Assembly: GCF_033473495.1 (NCBI RefSeq)
Contig: NC_088936.1
Location: 2,542,001 to 2,606,000 of the forward strand
Direction of reading: 5' to 3'
DNA: 64,000 nt
Origin: Cercospora beticola
Lineage: Eukaryota; Ascomycota; Dothideomycetes; Mycosphaerellales; Mycosphaerellaceae
Shown piece by piece: positions 44,138 to 56,482 of the stretch. The notes below the pieces were generated by a model that was given only the letters and a program-made list of their open reading frames with translations, was not told the origin of the DNA and made no database searches. How positions within the stretch are numbered: position 1 is the first letter of the stretch; each line of letters begins with the position of its first letter. Position numbers and translations under genes: made by a program.

Positions 44138-46381
44138 TGCGCGTATTTTGGCCCTCGGATGCGCCAAGGGATAGCATCCCGGGAGTACTTGTAGGATGGA
44201 GGAATTCAGACTTGGACGTTCTCATCGTAGCGGTCCTGCAAGGCGTGGAGGTGAGGCTTGGTGGATGAGACGCCGAATGCAGTCGCACTGACAGGATACT
44301 AGCCTCGCAACGTCGATCATGCCCTGCGCATGCGAACACTTTTTCGCGGTAGCCCGTACTCGATCGACAAGCTCGTAGCACACTGTGGGAATCAGCAACT
44401 GCAGGTCCTTGGGACACTCAATATCGAACCCGCGAGCACGATCTTCGATCCAAAGCTGCTCTGTTTGCATATTGTGCCCAGGAGCGCAACACCACGAGTC
44501 GAACGTTACGAATATGCCCCGGTCACTTTCCAGATTATCACTTTTGACAGACCCGACCCACGAAGGATGCAATATTTGTCGCTGACGCCAATTTCCCTTG
44601 CGCTCGTGGATAAGAGCGGGCCGCACGGCGGTGACTCCTCGTTCGATCGAATCGACAAAGACGAAGCAGACGCCAGGAAGAAAAAGGCGAGCCTTGTGGA
44701 GAAGTTGAAGCAGCACAGTGTCATTAGACATGCACGATCTGAGAAAGAGATGGCATTGAATAATATCGTTGTACAAATCAATTGCTCAGCTGAGTTGGAC
44801 GCTCTGCTGCAGTCCAACATCGGCATGGTTGGTGTGCGGACGAAGCGAGCGATGAGCGTGGGAGAAAGAGTGGTGGAGTCGGCAACAAATTTCTGGGACT
44901 ACGTGCAGCTGGAATCGAAAAGGTCATTCAGGCACCACGTCTGGCCATTTTTGAGGCAAGTAGTCGTGCTATACCTGATGGTGCTACGAATAGCAGCAGA
45001 AGTCTTGCTTTCTTTGCTGGACTGGCGACCGTTCGGGCAAGCAGCTCTGAAGGACATCTCGGCCACCGCGCAGCAAGTCGACATCCGTCTGCAGCAATTC
45101 TGTTACTGGCCCGATCAATACGTGACGTTGAACAGAAGACGCAATGACTGGGAGAGCATCACCAACAGTCATCCGGACTACATCCGCTTTTTCAATTCGC
45201 TGTGGCTGGTTGCGAACGATGTCATCATTGGCATTGCCTTGGGGTCATACATCGTTGAAAATGTCGACTATGTGGCCTATCTCCTTGATACCACCTTAGC
45301 CGAGTATTCGGTAGCTGGCCTTCAACAGATGCTAACATGGCTCATGGACTATCCCGCTGGATTGAAACTCAATAACGAGCTTGCGACTTTCCTTGGTGAT
45401 CTCTTCCTTTGGGTCATTGAATACTGGAATGGCTGCATGACTGAACTAAGGCCGGCGTTGCCTTCTTTGATCCGCATCATTGGCATCACCAGCTTCGCCG
45501 GCGCCAGTCTCCCAATCTCGATGTTCTCAGACTTGCTCTCTGTGTTGACCATGCACATCTACTGCTTTTACGTTGCCTCGGCTCGCATCTACAACTGGCA
45601 GCTAACAATCATCATTTCGCTCTTCCATCTCTTCCGTGGGAAAAAGCGAAACATATTACGAAGTCGCATCGACAGTTGCGACTACGACCTCGATCAGCTC
45701 CTTCTGGGTACGATCCTGTTTACTCTCCTGTTTTTCTTGTTGCCGACGGTTGCCGTATTCTATGCGACATTTGCCGGTGCAAGGATGGCCATCATAGCGC
45801 TCAAGGCCGCGCTGGACACGTGGTTGGCGTGCCTGAACCATTTCCCACTTTTCGCTCTGATGCTCCGCGTCAAAGACTCTCGGCGTTTGCCTGGCGGTAT
45901 TCAGTTTGAGCTGCAGGATCCTCCGCGCATAATTTCATCGGCCTCTGAGAGTTCTGCTGAGGTGGGTAAAGTGGCGCCAACATCTTACATTAAACTCAAG
46001 GTAACATCCTCCTTCAAATGCCGGGCGACGTAGCTAACCTGTTCGCAGTCCATTCCCCTTCCTCTCTCACAGACATTCTCGCAATACGCACAGCTGGGAC
46101 AGAGACTTCGTAAGCACTACCTCTTGCCGAGAGTATTTTTATGCTTGGTGTCTGGGCAGTTTGTGCCTCCCATACATCGCAAGAACCTTTACAGCTTGCA
46201 GTACAGCATGCTCCCGGTCAAGCGAATAACAATCGGCGAGCTATGGCAGCTGTTGACGGAGCAGAGGCCGGTCGAGCACGGACAGGTGAACGGACAGCCG
46301 ATCACCAATGGCCATATTGGTGGTGGCAAGAAGATGAACGGGAGATTAAAGGCCGCCAACGGTTATTGGTGGAGCAAATGA
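44113..46381 (+). CDS. GPI1: GPI-GlcNAc transferase subunit GPI1 (PIG-Q)
   Basis: Exons 44113..44250, 44303..46000 and 46049..46381, 722 residues. GPI1 is a subunit of the endoplasmic-reticulum complex that adds N-acetylglucosamine to phosphatidylinositol, the first step of GPI-anchor synthesis. The N-terminus (MRVFWPSDAP, PGVLVGWRNSDLDV) is typical. The long second exon holds the multispanning domain, with hydrophobic helices around SFAGASLPISMFSDLL, YCFYVASARIYNW and the LLLGTILFTLLFFLLPT block. The last exon has SGQFVPPIHRKNLYSLQYSMLP-type sequence, conserved in fungi. Introns of 52 and 48 bp have TAG and CAG acceptors with good branch sites. The start at 44113 is the first in-frame ATG after a stop; 44137 is an alternative. 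Confidence 0.92.
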
Positions 46382-47597
46382 CAACTTCAAGATGAACGAA
46401 TAATGTGTATTGTGGAGAGGAGAAGCTCCTCCGATAATGTGAAATAGGCTGGAGTCCCAGCTCTCTGGTCTTGGGTTGCATCAAGAAGCAGCAATTACGA
46501 GGTGAGGAAAAGAAGCGATCTGATGAAACCATTTGCACGTGGCGTGTAATCTTTCGTACCTGTTTCATGTGTGTCGGTGGCGCAAGAAGGCGCGTCTGGT
46601 CGAGACACGATGGCTTGCTTTCGAGGAAGTGCATATGCAGAACGTCTCGAGGGATGTGGCGAGACAGCCATGCATCCGTGGTTTCGCTGGGCAGCACGTG
46701 GGAGCTTCATGCCACACGCCGCCGCCGTCACTGCTGCGGTCGAAAAGATACTGGGCCCCGATGCGCAACGCTGCAGTAATCCATAGCGTTGTTAGTGAGC
46801 TGCAGGAGTAGTCAGCTCGCAGCTATAACCCTCGCGCTAGATTGACTACAGATGGCCATATGTGAGATCGTGGAACAAGCTTTCCGGCAGTCGCAATACG
46901 ACAGGCATATGCTGTCCTCGACGCAGTTTCGCGTTTGGTGACCTTCTGTCGTGTCTCCCTCGAGCGCGGTGGGTGACCAGAAAGGAGGCTGTGCTCAGAG
47001 ACAACACCAGCCGCAGCAAAAGACAACAGCGTTGGGCTTCAGCCACTAGGAAAACGTGCGGTGCTGTGAGATCCTACGCGCACTACTTGTCAGCACGGTC
47101 GACGACGGCGCCAGACAAATATAGAAGGACGCGCAGACGTATAGTTCGCATGCCCGCCCCGAAAACGTCTGTATCGACTTTGATTGTGCCGGTTTCGCGA
47201 GACGGCGAGAATTGGCTTGGGGCTATTGGCGAGGTACGTACGTCAGTCGCAGCAGACGCGAATACGCTGGCACGTGCGGAGCAGCGAGATGAGCTTCATT
47301 GCCAGTTGCCTTGCCTGGTGGAGCTCACCTCCCGGGATCTCGCTCATATTGTCGCTCCTCCTAACCGCTCGTTCGCTCGTTCGTCCATGCACCGCCAAGT
47401 ACACATGCTAAGAGACACTGCGCCGTTAGATTGTGGGTGACGAGTCTCGCTAACCTCCCACCCACCGACCCGCGCAACGAGGGGCTCACAGCAGCCGGCT
47501 AAGGCAGTCGGCGAGATTGAGTCTGTACGATTACGATTCTCCACCGAGATATACCTAGTCGCCCGCGCCAACCGGCGCGCGCTTCTTCTCTTGGACG
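46382..47597 (+). promoter_or_regulatory. Intergenic region upstream of the chitin synthase activator
   Basis: These 1.2 kb hold the 3' end of the GPI1 transcript and the promoter and leader of the next gene. ORFs of up to 192 codons occur (46862-47440) but have poor, basic composition and no family resemblance, so I treat them as chance. No RNA gene or repeat was seen. Confidence 0.45.
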
Positions 47598-50320
47598 ATG
47601 GCATACTCTCACCACTACCCACACGACAACATGAGTGCGACGTTCGTACCGGGCGGGAACGATGACTTCTACATGCCGCCTGTCAGCCCACCTCTGGTGC
47701 AGCCGGAGCCGCAAAGGTATGATGCCCACTTGCGAGAGTTATCCTTGGTGGGGAAATCGCGGTGCATCTCGCGTGGTCCCCGCGAGCCAGTTCATTGTCC
47801 TCGTTGGGGCCCAGGACGATTCGCCGCATTCCCGCAAGAGCAGACAAAGAAACATGCCTCGAAGGACATATGTGGCTGACCGGAGTGACAACATAGGATC
47901 AACCCAGAAATGTCGAACCAAATCAGCGAAGGCCTGAATAACTTGGACTTGAACAGTCGCGCGAACGACCTACCCCACCTCTCGCCCTTCCCGAAACTGG
48001 TCAATCCTGCCCCCAATGTGCCTCCGTCCGACGATGAGCTCGAGGCGCGGCTCGAGAATGCGCGAGTACCGGTGCTCAACTCGAACGACCCCGAAATGCA
48101 GCTGGCATGGGCAGCAGACGCTCTCTTATATGCTGGAGTATGCTCCGACGAGGCCGAACGATTGGCAGCGTTGAAGCCTCAACAAGCACGGGCATCCACG
48201 CCGAGGATAGAGCACCAGCTCAAGGCGGATGCCATGAACATTGTCACTTTTCTCGCGGATCAACATCACCCTCGAGCAGAGTTCTTGCGGGGCATGTGGC
48301 TGGAGTGGGGGCGTTTCGGGCAGCGCGAGGACAAGAAGGAGGCGTTTCGATGCTACTCAAGAGCAGCAGATCGGGGGTATGTGCGAGCGGAGTACAGGAT
48401 TGGGATGCTATACGAATCGTACAATGACCCTGTCAAGGCTTTGCGGCATTACCACCGAGGTGTGGATGCGGGGGATGCGGCATCGTGCTACAGATTGGGC
48501 ATGATGACTCTACGAGGACAGCATGGACAACAACAGGATTGGGCAAAGGGCATCTCGCTGATCAAGCAGTCTGCCGAAGCTGCGGACGAAAATGCTGCTC
48601 AGGGTGCCTACGTATACGGAATGCTGCTCGCAAGGCAGCTGCCCCAGATCGAAGTGCCGGAGCAGTATTTGGCGCTGGACGAATTTCAAGCAAAAGTGAA
48701 CATTGAGAAGGCTGCATACATGAAGTTTGCGAAAGCACAGGCAAAAATGGGGTCAGCATACGAGCTGGGATCCTTGGGTTGTGAGTTCAACCCAGCTTTA
48801 TCGGTGCACTACAACGCTTTGGCTTCGAAACAAGGCGAGGCGGACGCGGATATGGCGTTGAGCAAGTGGTTCTTGGTTGGCTCGGAAGGCCTATTCCCGA
48901 AGAATGAAGAGCTGGCATACACATACGCGGAGCGAGCTGCGGCTACAGGCCTACCGACTGCGGAATTTGCGCTGGGATACTTCAACGAAATCGGCATGCA
49001 TGTGCCGGTGAGTCTCGAAAAGGCGATGGAATGGTACGACAAAGCGGCTAAGCACGGGAACGGAGATGCAAAAGGACGAATTGAAGGTCTCAAGAAAAAG
49101 GAGGTGCTGAACAAGCGTGATCACGAGAATGTGGCGATTAACAGGATTCGATCTACTCATGGGTCTATGCGTGGACAACGGCCAGATCGATTCCGACAAA
49201 AACAGGAGCCCGCACTAGGGACTGTTGGAGAGAGCTATGCACCATATTCGAATGGATACAACGCAGTTCAGCCTCCCGCACGTGGTACAACGCCCTACCC
49301 TACTGATGATGGCCCGCCCAAGGTCGACGTGAGACCAGCTTCGGTTGCTCCATATCCTATGGCAGATGGTCCTCCGTCACAGTTTGGCACTCCACGAATC
49401 GGCGGTGGACCCACGAGCGGCTTCTTCAACGCGACTCCGCAACGTCCAGCAACCACAGTCGGTGCAGCACCTTATGATCGTCCCAGCTCTGCTTTTCAGA
49501 TCAATCCTGCGATCTTGCAGAATCCATCGCAAGGTGGACAACGACCGTATTCCGAAGCCAACTTTGCGCCTGCTCCACTACGGCCTCAAACCGCGCAACC
49601 ACATCCTATCGATCAGCGACAATCGTCTGCGCCATCTGGACATTACAATGGACAGGGACTGCATCCTAACGACCCGCGAGCTCGGCCTGGCATGGGCGGC
49701 CGCGTCACATCGGGTCCCGCTGGCTTGCAGTCACGACCGCCTCAGAATGGCATGCCACCTCCAGGACCTGGCCATCTCCAACACCAACAGACAGCGCCCC
49801 CTGGGGCACCTGCAGCACCAGCTTCCACGCCACAGCCGCAACAGCAAGCCGTTGGTCTTGGATATCAAGCTCCACACACTGAGCGACCTCAGACCGTGGA
49901 CCCGACATGGCGCGAGAAGCCCGAACGACGACGAAGAGGCTCTGATGATCGACGACCCTATGGGGCTGTCCCGAAACCCGCTCCTGCCGGGCCTGCTGCA
50001 AGACCACCACCTGCGGCTGTGGGCGCGATCGGAAAGGTTCCTAATGCAGGAGGCGTGCCTATTGGCAGCGGCAAAGGCGGCAGCGCACCCACTCCACCGC
50101 AAATACAGAGTCCAGCTCTGCCACCTAGCAAAACCGGGACGCCGAAACCTGGTGCGCCTGCTGCTGCTGCCGCTGCTCGGCCGCCTGGGAAAGGACCGAA
50201 GACGTTTGAGGAGATGGGCGTGCCTGCGCATAATCAGGATAAAGATTGTGTAAGTCTCACTTCTTTACTTCCTCAGACTTCGGATAATGTACTGACGCAT
50301 TATGATAGGTTGTCATGTGA
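47598..50320 (+). CDS. CHS4: Chitin synthase activator, CHS4/SKT5 family, with CAAX box
   Basis: Exons 47598..47716, 47897..50249 and 50309..50320, 827 residues. SKT5/CHS4 proteins activate and localise class IV chitin synthase (Chs3) at septa and growth sites. After a Pro-rich start come tandem Sel1-type repeats at about residues 150-430 (AFRCYSRAADRGYVRAEYRIGMLY, ALRHYHRGVDAGDAASCYRLG, AMEWYDKAAKHGNGDAKG). A long disordered Pro/Gln/Gly-rich part follows. The last exon is just 12 bases, adding Val-Val-Met-stop after Asp-Cys, so the protein ends CVVM, a farnesylation box seen in this family. If that 59-bp intron were missed, the ORF would run on to 50480 with a false hydrophobic tail. The first intron is 180 bp. 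Confidence 0.92.
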
Positions 50321-50643
50321 TCTCTCGTCAATGTTGTTCGTTGATTTTGGATTATGTATGATTCTAGTGATACCAAGTGTGATTTTCGGGAGCGAAGCAC
50401 AAAGAATTCGACAGTGCTTATTTGCGCTAGGTGTTTTGGCGAGGCTAAAGGAGGCCGTTCGAAGCTTTTTTGCCATCTGAGAAGGACTTCCTTTTGGCTC
50501 TTGGTTGGTTGCTGTGCTCGTGATAATCTGGTTACTTGCATAGCGTGTGGTAGCGTACAGTTACGTATCAGCGGATTATTGAGAGGTTCAGAATCACCGG
50601 TTTCGCCTCAGAAACATTTGGATGAATTGGGTACATAAGGTGA

Positions 50644-51018
50644 TCATGATTTGGCTGAGGGACTTCTAGTCAGTGTCCTCCGTGGCGCCCGCGTCGTCCT
50701 TCTACCGGTTGCCTGGGCGGGAGCTGCAGCTGCCGGAGTGGCCAAAGGACCCACTCCTTGGTGACCTTGCTCACCCACGTGGCCCGCAAGCAAGTGGTGA
50801 GCGTTCACCTGCGCCACCGCTTCCTCTCCAAACAACGTCTTAGCTGTCTGAGGACGCGGAGGGAAACCTGGTACCTCAGCTGCAGGTGACGCAGCAAGAA
50901 AGCCGGCGGACCCAGCAGCGTTGTCCCCACCGCAGGCTAAAGTGGCCTCCTGCTGCGCATTGACCGGTCGTGGCTCGGTCGGATTGGCACAGCAGAATTC
51001 CGAGATCATTGCTCGCAC
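50644..51018 (-). CDS. Doubtful small ORF, Ala/Pro-rich
   Basis: A 124-codon ORF convergent with the chitin synthase activator gene. It has a moderately fungal-like composition, an AVAQVNAHHLLAGHVGEQGHQGVGP segment and a basic Arg/Ser tail. No domain is recognised. A spliced upstream start is possible, as an overlapping ORF reaches 51166. It may equally be chance in GC-richer DNA. Confidence 0.3.
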   Translation of the reverse strand: MRAMISEFCCANPTEPRPVNAQQEATLACGGDNAAGSAGFLAASPAAEVPGFPPRPQTAKTLFGEEAVAQVNAHHLLAGHVGEQGHQGVGPLATPAAAAPAQATGRRTTRAPRRTLTRSPSAKS

Positions 51019-51196
51019 TGATGTTTTCTTTGGTTCCTTGTAATAGTATGGTGCTCATAGTGCTGTGAGCTATGATTCTTGCCATGCTTGTCTTCCTCTC
51101 GGACTCATACCGCGTTGCGGACGGTCTTCTGATGGAGGGAAAATTTCTCCCACCTACGGAAGTCAAGGAAGGTCGTGTTCCGCCAAGACTGGCTTC

Positions 51197-51963
51197 TCAC
51201 TTTAAAGTCTCCTCCAAGACTGCTTTGACTCTCGCTTCGTAGTCGGCAGCTCCTTTGTCGTATCGTCGCTGTATTTCTCTCCAGTAAATTGGATATGCTG
51301 CCCAGTGCACAATGCTTAGCGCCTTAGTCTTGTCAGTCGGCCAGCGATCATTCTGGAAGAATCGCACGAGCGGCTTGATGGCCTTTGCAGCCTCCTGAAC
51401 ATTGTACACCTCCATGCCCAAGCCGTTGGCGCCATAGTGGAATGTCAAGCCGCGCAGTCTGGCGGCGCCTTTAAGTGTGACAAGGAGGCGCGCGAAGCTG
51501 GCCTTCATTCTCCCTCCAAATCCGACGATCATATCGCGGATCTGCCCAATCGATTGCACAGCTTGCAGGAGGAAGGCTTCCGCCACCTTCGGATTTCTGA
51601 AATTGAAGACGTTCTCCCCATAAAGAATTGATGCTGCCTCGTGATTGATCTGCTTACAGCTGCGCAGCAGACCTGGTGCCCAGGATTCCTGCTGACACGT
51701 GCTGGCAGAGTTGAACTGATTGCATATGCGTAATGTGGGACCTTGTCCTTGGTGCATCACTTTCAGAGGCCTTGACACGACCACACAGAGGCGGTAGATC
51801 TCGTTTCGCAGCTCCGCGGGCAAATCTAGAAACGAGGTCTTGCATTCGTCCACCTGTGCCGCCATTCTGGAGCTGCAAGTCGTCAGTCATGCCATGCGGT
51901 CGAACTTGGATGAGTCATTTACCTGGAAGCGATCTGTTGCTCTTGTGATTTGATGGATGCCAT
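51197..51963 (-). CDS. 2EXR-domain protein, copy 1 of tandem array
   Basis: Exons complement(51197..51872, 51923..51963), 238 residues. It carries the fungal 2EXR signature FLDLPAELRNEIYRLC followed by APGLLRSCKQINHEAASILYGENVF. This is an F-box-like domain family found in large numbers in ascomycetes with no established biochemical role. The 50-bp intron (GTAAAT...TTGCAG) splits a Ser codon after AG, in the same place as in the next two genes. All three end in LLEKTLK-type sequence (here VLEETLK). This copy is the most divergent. Confidence 0.82.
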
Positions 51964-52247
51964 TGTGGTGTGCAGGCTGGTGCCGATACCTGTGTGATGT
52001 TGAATGAACGAGGTTGTCGTCTGTGAGGAGTAGAGCTGGCCCGATGAAAGGCGTGAGGTGGAAATTAAGTGGTGAGGTTAAGTGGAGTGGAAGAAAGCGT
52101 TTGACGCCATTCATGTGCACACCATTGTGAAGTTGCAATTTTACTCACTTGAATGCCGGGCCGGCACGGCCAGATGACAGATGAGAAGAACAGGATAGTG
52201 TTACTGAAATCTAGTCTGCGTCTTGAGGTTGGTTCCCGGTACATTGG

Positions 52248-53028
52248 TCACTTCAAAGTCTTCTCGAGAAGTACTTTCACCTCAGCTCCAAAACGAACGG
52301 CTTGACTTTTGGAAGACGACATAAGGCGTCGGTGACTGGCCGGTAACCATCGAACAATCCTAAGCACCTTCTTCTTATCGATGGGCTTGCGCTGCTTCCA
52401 GAAATGGCGTACAAGAGGCCCAATCACTTTCGCAGCCTCCTCAGGTTGGTAGTGTCTCATACCGCGACCAGGCCCGTTCGGACGCTCTGAGCCAAACCCT
52501 AGGGTCAGTCTGCGTAGCTCGGATGCGCCTTTGAGTGTAACAAGCAGGCGCTTGATCTCGAACTTAGGCTGGCTGACAGCTTCGACTTCAATGAATCGGA
52601 GATGCCTCAATGCATCAGGAGTGCTCTCGAAAAAGACCTGAGCCTCGCAGGCAGTGCGGAATACGAAGATGTTGTCGCCGTAGAGAATCGAGATGGATTC
52701 ATCTCTGATCTGTTTACAGGATCGCAATAGAGCTGGGTTGAACAATGGCACAGTCTCCCTCGTGTGCCCGAATGTGCTGTACATGCTCGTGTACGAGCGG
52801 CAGCGGTTTCCGCCGAGGTGTACTGGATTTGGAGTTCTCAGACATATGCTGTAAATCTGGTTTCGTAACTCGGCCGATAGATCCAGAAACGACGTCTTGC
52901 CTGTAGCCGCCGGCTCAGAGATGTGGGGAAAGCTGCTATTGTCAGCCAAACTGGGTATCAGCGTGAGCACAGATTCGTTACCTCGACACTTCCAGACTCT
53001 GATGCCTGCGCTGTTGTCTCGTAATCAT
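52248..53028 (-). CDS. 2EXR-domain protein, copy 2 of tandem array
   Basis: Exons complement(52248..52932, 52982..53028), 243 residues. It has the same layout as its neighbours: a short basic exon 1, a 49-bp intron at the conserved Ser codon, then FLDLSAELRNQIYSICL, LLRSCKQIRDESISILYGDNIF, RLLVTLKGASELRRLTL and the end LLEKTLK. The CAG acceptor was chosen over TAG three bases earlier because it aligns with copy 3. Function unknown; the domain suggests protein-protein contact. Confidence 0.82.
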
Positions 53029-53328
53029 GGCAAAACACTCGCGTTCGCCAGTCTCAGTGTGGGTGTCAGAGATAGCAATGCAATTGCAGTTCTCGCAGCT
53101 CATATAGAACGCATTTCAGGCAGCACTGTGTCGCGAGGTGGAGCGCGTGGAAAGGTTGTGCGACAAGAACGCATATTCGTGCAACCTCAACGCGAAAAGT
53201 CCGGCTTGGAATTCTGCGATCGCCATCCTGCGATCATGCAAATGCTCGCTCGTCATTGTGCCTCTTATCTCCAGAGAGCGATTCCATCACTTTGCAGTGC
53301 ATTCTGTCCTTGGATACTGGTACACCTT

Positions 53329-54134
53329 TCACTTCAAAGTCTTCTCGAGAAGAGCTATCACCTCAAATTCGAACTGGGCTGCTTCCTCTTGAGTTCCCGG
53401 TGAGGGAGCAAAATGGTGCCAGTTTTTCGCTGTCCAACGAATCGTGCCGAGGACCTCATTCTTTGAACTATCACCGCGCTGGCGCTGTCTCCAGAGATTG
53501 CGTATTAGCGGTCCCAATACCTTCGCAGCTTTCTTAGCGTCGTAACGCTTCATCCCGCGCCCGGGGGTATTCCAGCGATCAGGAGTAACATGAAAACTGA
53601 GCGTTAGTCTGCGCAGCTTGGGTGCGCGTTTAAGCGTGATGAACAAGCGCTCAATATCGAATTGGCGTTCGTCATCTGAAAAGACAGTAATATATCGAAG
53701 ATGCAGTAATGCTACGCGAAATGTTTCCAAGAATCGTTGTGCTTGCACGAAGTTTCGGAAGCGGAAGGCGTTCTCGCCGTACAGGATCGATATGGATTCG
53801 TCTCTGATTTGTTTACAGCAGCGCAGAAGGCCTGGAGTAAAGAGCTTCACAAGTTGCCAATCTAGCGTGTGGTCGAATGTGCTGTACCACACGATGCCGA
53901 GCTTGGGGGTTTCCCCGGCGATGTGCACTGATTTCGGCGCTACCAGGCAGAGACGGTAGATTTCGTTTCGTAACTCGGGTGATAAGGTGTCCAGGAAAGA
54001 CTTCTTGCTCTCGATCGCGGGCTCAGCAGTGTGGGGCAAGCTACTCTTCGTCAGCCAGGCTGTGTACTCGCAAGGACTCAAAATTCTCACCTCGAAACGT
54101 GCACGTGTTTCTGCACGGCTGGTTGACTCGTCAT
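53329..54134 (-). CDS. 2EXR-domain protein, copy 3 of tandem array
   Basis: Exons complement(53329..54040, 54091..54134), 251 residues. MTSQPAVQKHVHVSS precedes LPHTAEPAIESKKSFLDTLSPELRNEIYRLCL and LLRCCKQIRDESISILYGENAF. The 50-bp intron is at the shared position. It is closest to copy 2: the 3' coding ends (CTTCAAAGTCTTCTCGAGAA on the plus strand) are identical. The upstream flanks also match in places (CCAGAGAGCG near 53275 and 54394), so the duplication unit includes promoter DNA. An unspliced longer ORF reaches 54210 but has a weak start. Confidence 0.83.
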
Positions 54135-55191
54135 GGCGACATCCCCAATCGGTTAGAACAGAGAGGTGCAATTGCAGTTCTAGCGTTTCGAATAAGAAGC
54201 AATTGAGCAATGTGCTTTGAGATGGATTGATGGGGCTAAGGAGCGTGTGACAAGAACACGAGCTTTTGCGAGCTCAATGCAGAGTTTGGTATGGATCTTG
54301 GACCTTGATCACTGTCCACAGTTTTGCCTATCTTTTGCAAGTATTCAGTCAGCCCAGGCTGTTCAAGTCGTCGCTCGTTCTGCGCCCTATCTTCCAGAGA
54401 GCGTTTCAGGTCTTTTGCTGGGTCCGGTCGGCTGATCGCGCGTGAGACCCGTAGTCAATGGAAATCGATCTTGCTTCCTCGACGTGGGCAGCGCTCACGG
54501 CTTCAGATACCGCGTCGTCTCTGTTGTAATACGCTCGTGTTCAAAGAAAGATAGATGGGCATGCGTGGTGTTAAGAGTAACTAGAGCGACGCGCGACAAT
54601 GCGGCCGCTCGTGATGACCGCCAAGCCTCGGATCTGATCGGCCCGGAACGCGTCCCCACGGCAAGACACGTCCTCCTCCTGCTGTCCTGCTCTCCTCCTC
54701 TTCCAATGCAACTCCAACGAAGACACCGACGATGACATTGGCAAGAAACTCATCAGTGGTGAAAGCAGGCACAAGATTGATGTCATATACGCGTACGCGT
54801 CGCTATTTCTAGTCCGAGACCATGCCTGACACACCGCAAATATGGCCCCAAAATCACGACATCGCAGCTAAGAGTTTCGCCATGTTTACAAACAACGGCC
54901 TTCCTACGTCGCCGCCCCTGCGCACAGGCACGATGCAGGTACGATGTTCGATAGACGTGACCACGTGCAACGGTTACCCCAAAAACGATTAGATATCCAA
55001 GGGCCGTCTTTGTTCGGCATCACGCTCACGCAATGCCGCGGCTGTAATTGCTAAGAGAGGGAGTCAGACTATACTAGGCATTGATAGCCATCTCTTCTTC
55101 ATCATTCTAGTCTTCTTTCTCTACCCCTCCAAAACCCTCCTCACTCGAGCATACTCGCTCCGCATACCCCGCAGAGTCCTAACATCACATC
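54135..55191. promoter_or_regulatory. Intergenic region between divergent 2EXR and dioxygenase genes
   Basis: About 1.06 kb between two divergent starts. The left 300 bp resemble the flank upstream of 2EXR copy 2 and are part of the tandem duplication. A pyrimidine-rich tract (about 55,090-55,150: TTCTTCATCATTCTAG, CTTTCTCTACCCCTCC) just before the dioxygenase start is typical of fungal core promoters. Nothing else was recognised. Confidence 0.45.
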
Positions 55192-56482
55192 ATGGCACCT
55201 TCAGCAGCAGAAGTCGAAACAGCGCCGGCAGTGGCGGAAGTCACGAATGGTGTGAAGAAGCTTCTGTCCGCTGACAGCACCTCCTCCTCGCTCAAGAGAG
55301 AGCCATTGACCTACTCTGGATCTCTGGATGAATACGAGTCCTTCGACGTCACCAATGTCATTGGCAGAGAATTCCCACACCTCCAACTGAGCCAGATCTT
55401 GCACGATGACAGGAAGATCAGAGACCTTGCTATCACTGGTATGTTAGCTTCTTGACCATAGATCCTGCTCAACCTAATGATGTCCAGTCTCACAGCGCGG
55501 CGTGGTCTTCTTCCGGAACCAGGACCTCCAAATCACCGACCAGAAGATCCTGGGGCAGAAGCTCGGCGAGCTGACTGGGAAGCCCAAGACTTCTGGACTA
55601 CATCGTCATGCTCTTCTCAATGGCAAGTCCCTTGGAATCAAGCTTGGCGAGAATGGGGAGGAACTGCCAGATGATGATGAGATCTCTATCATCTCCTCTC
55701 AGGCGAACAGAAAATACTACGAGGAGCGATACAAGGCAGCCTCGGTGCACCTTGCCTCCGATGGCTGGCACGCAGACATTTCCTTCGAGCCAATCCCGTC
55801 CGATTACGCCATTTTGAAGATTGTCCAACCCCCAGAGGATGCTGGTGGTGACACTCTTTGGGGTATGTGGTACAGTTCTGATTGCTCGTTTCATCTGCTA
55901 ATTCCTGATAGCTTCCGGATACGAGGCGTACGACCGCTTGTCACCACCTGTCAAGAAGTTCGCCGAGGGCTTGACAGCAACGCACCACACACCCGAATTC
56001 GCTAAAACCGCAGCTCGAAATGGTCTTCAACTTGTGGACGGCGAGCGTGGCGCTCCAGAAAACGTCGGTCTTGACTTTGCCGCCTCGCATCCCGTGGTCC
56101 GAACAAATCCGGTCACAGGCTGGAAATCATTATATGGCGCCGCTGGCCAAGTAAGAGAGGGATACATTGACGACGTGACGCCCCGCGAGTCCGAGCTTCT
56201 GAAGGACTACTTCCTGTCAGTCATCGCAAACAATCACGACTTGCAGGTGAGGTTCAGATGGAACAAGAATGATCTGGCGATCTGGGACAAGTAAGTGTCT
56301 TCATGCGTGAAGCATCATGGATGTGGCTAACATCTCGCAGTCGGAGTACCTTCCACACGGCTACCAACGATTACTATGGCGCCCGCCAAGGTAACCGTGT
56401 GGTGTCGCTTGGAGAGCGGCCTTACTACGACCCTGCCTCCCTGTCAAGACGGGAGGCGTTGGCCAAGGAGGGAAAGAGGTGA
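55192..56482 (+). CDS. TauD/TfdA-type Fe(II)/2-oxoglutarate dioxygenase
   Basis: Exons 55192..55438, 55488..55862, 55912..56290 and 56341..56482, 380 residues. The family couples decarboxylation of 2-oxoglutarate to oxidation of sulfonates such as taurine or of related small acids. The iron ligands are H177 and D179 in GWHADISF and H339 in STFHTATND; the 2-oxoglutarate-binding Arg is R353 in GNRVVSLGERPYYD. GVVFFRNQDL at the N-terminal side is also typical. All three introns are 49-50 bp with GTATGT/GTAAGT donors. Fungal homologues are often annotated as taurine or alpha-ketoglutarate-dependent sulfonate dioxygenases; the real substrate cannot be read from the sequence. Confidence 0.93.

Noticed and set aside
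46862..47440. 192-codon ORF on + strand between GPI1 and the chitin synthase activator
   Set aside because: Basic, compositionally odd translation with no family resemblance; likely promoter and leader DNA.
49345..50253. 302-codon ORF on + strand inside the chitin synthase activator gene
   Set aside because: An alternative-frame shadow of the Pro/Gln-rich region of that gene.
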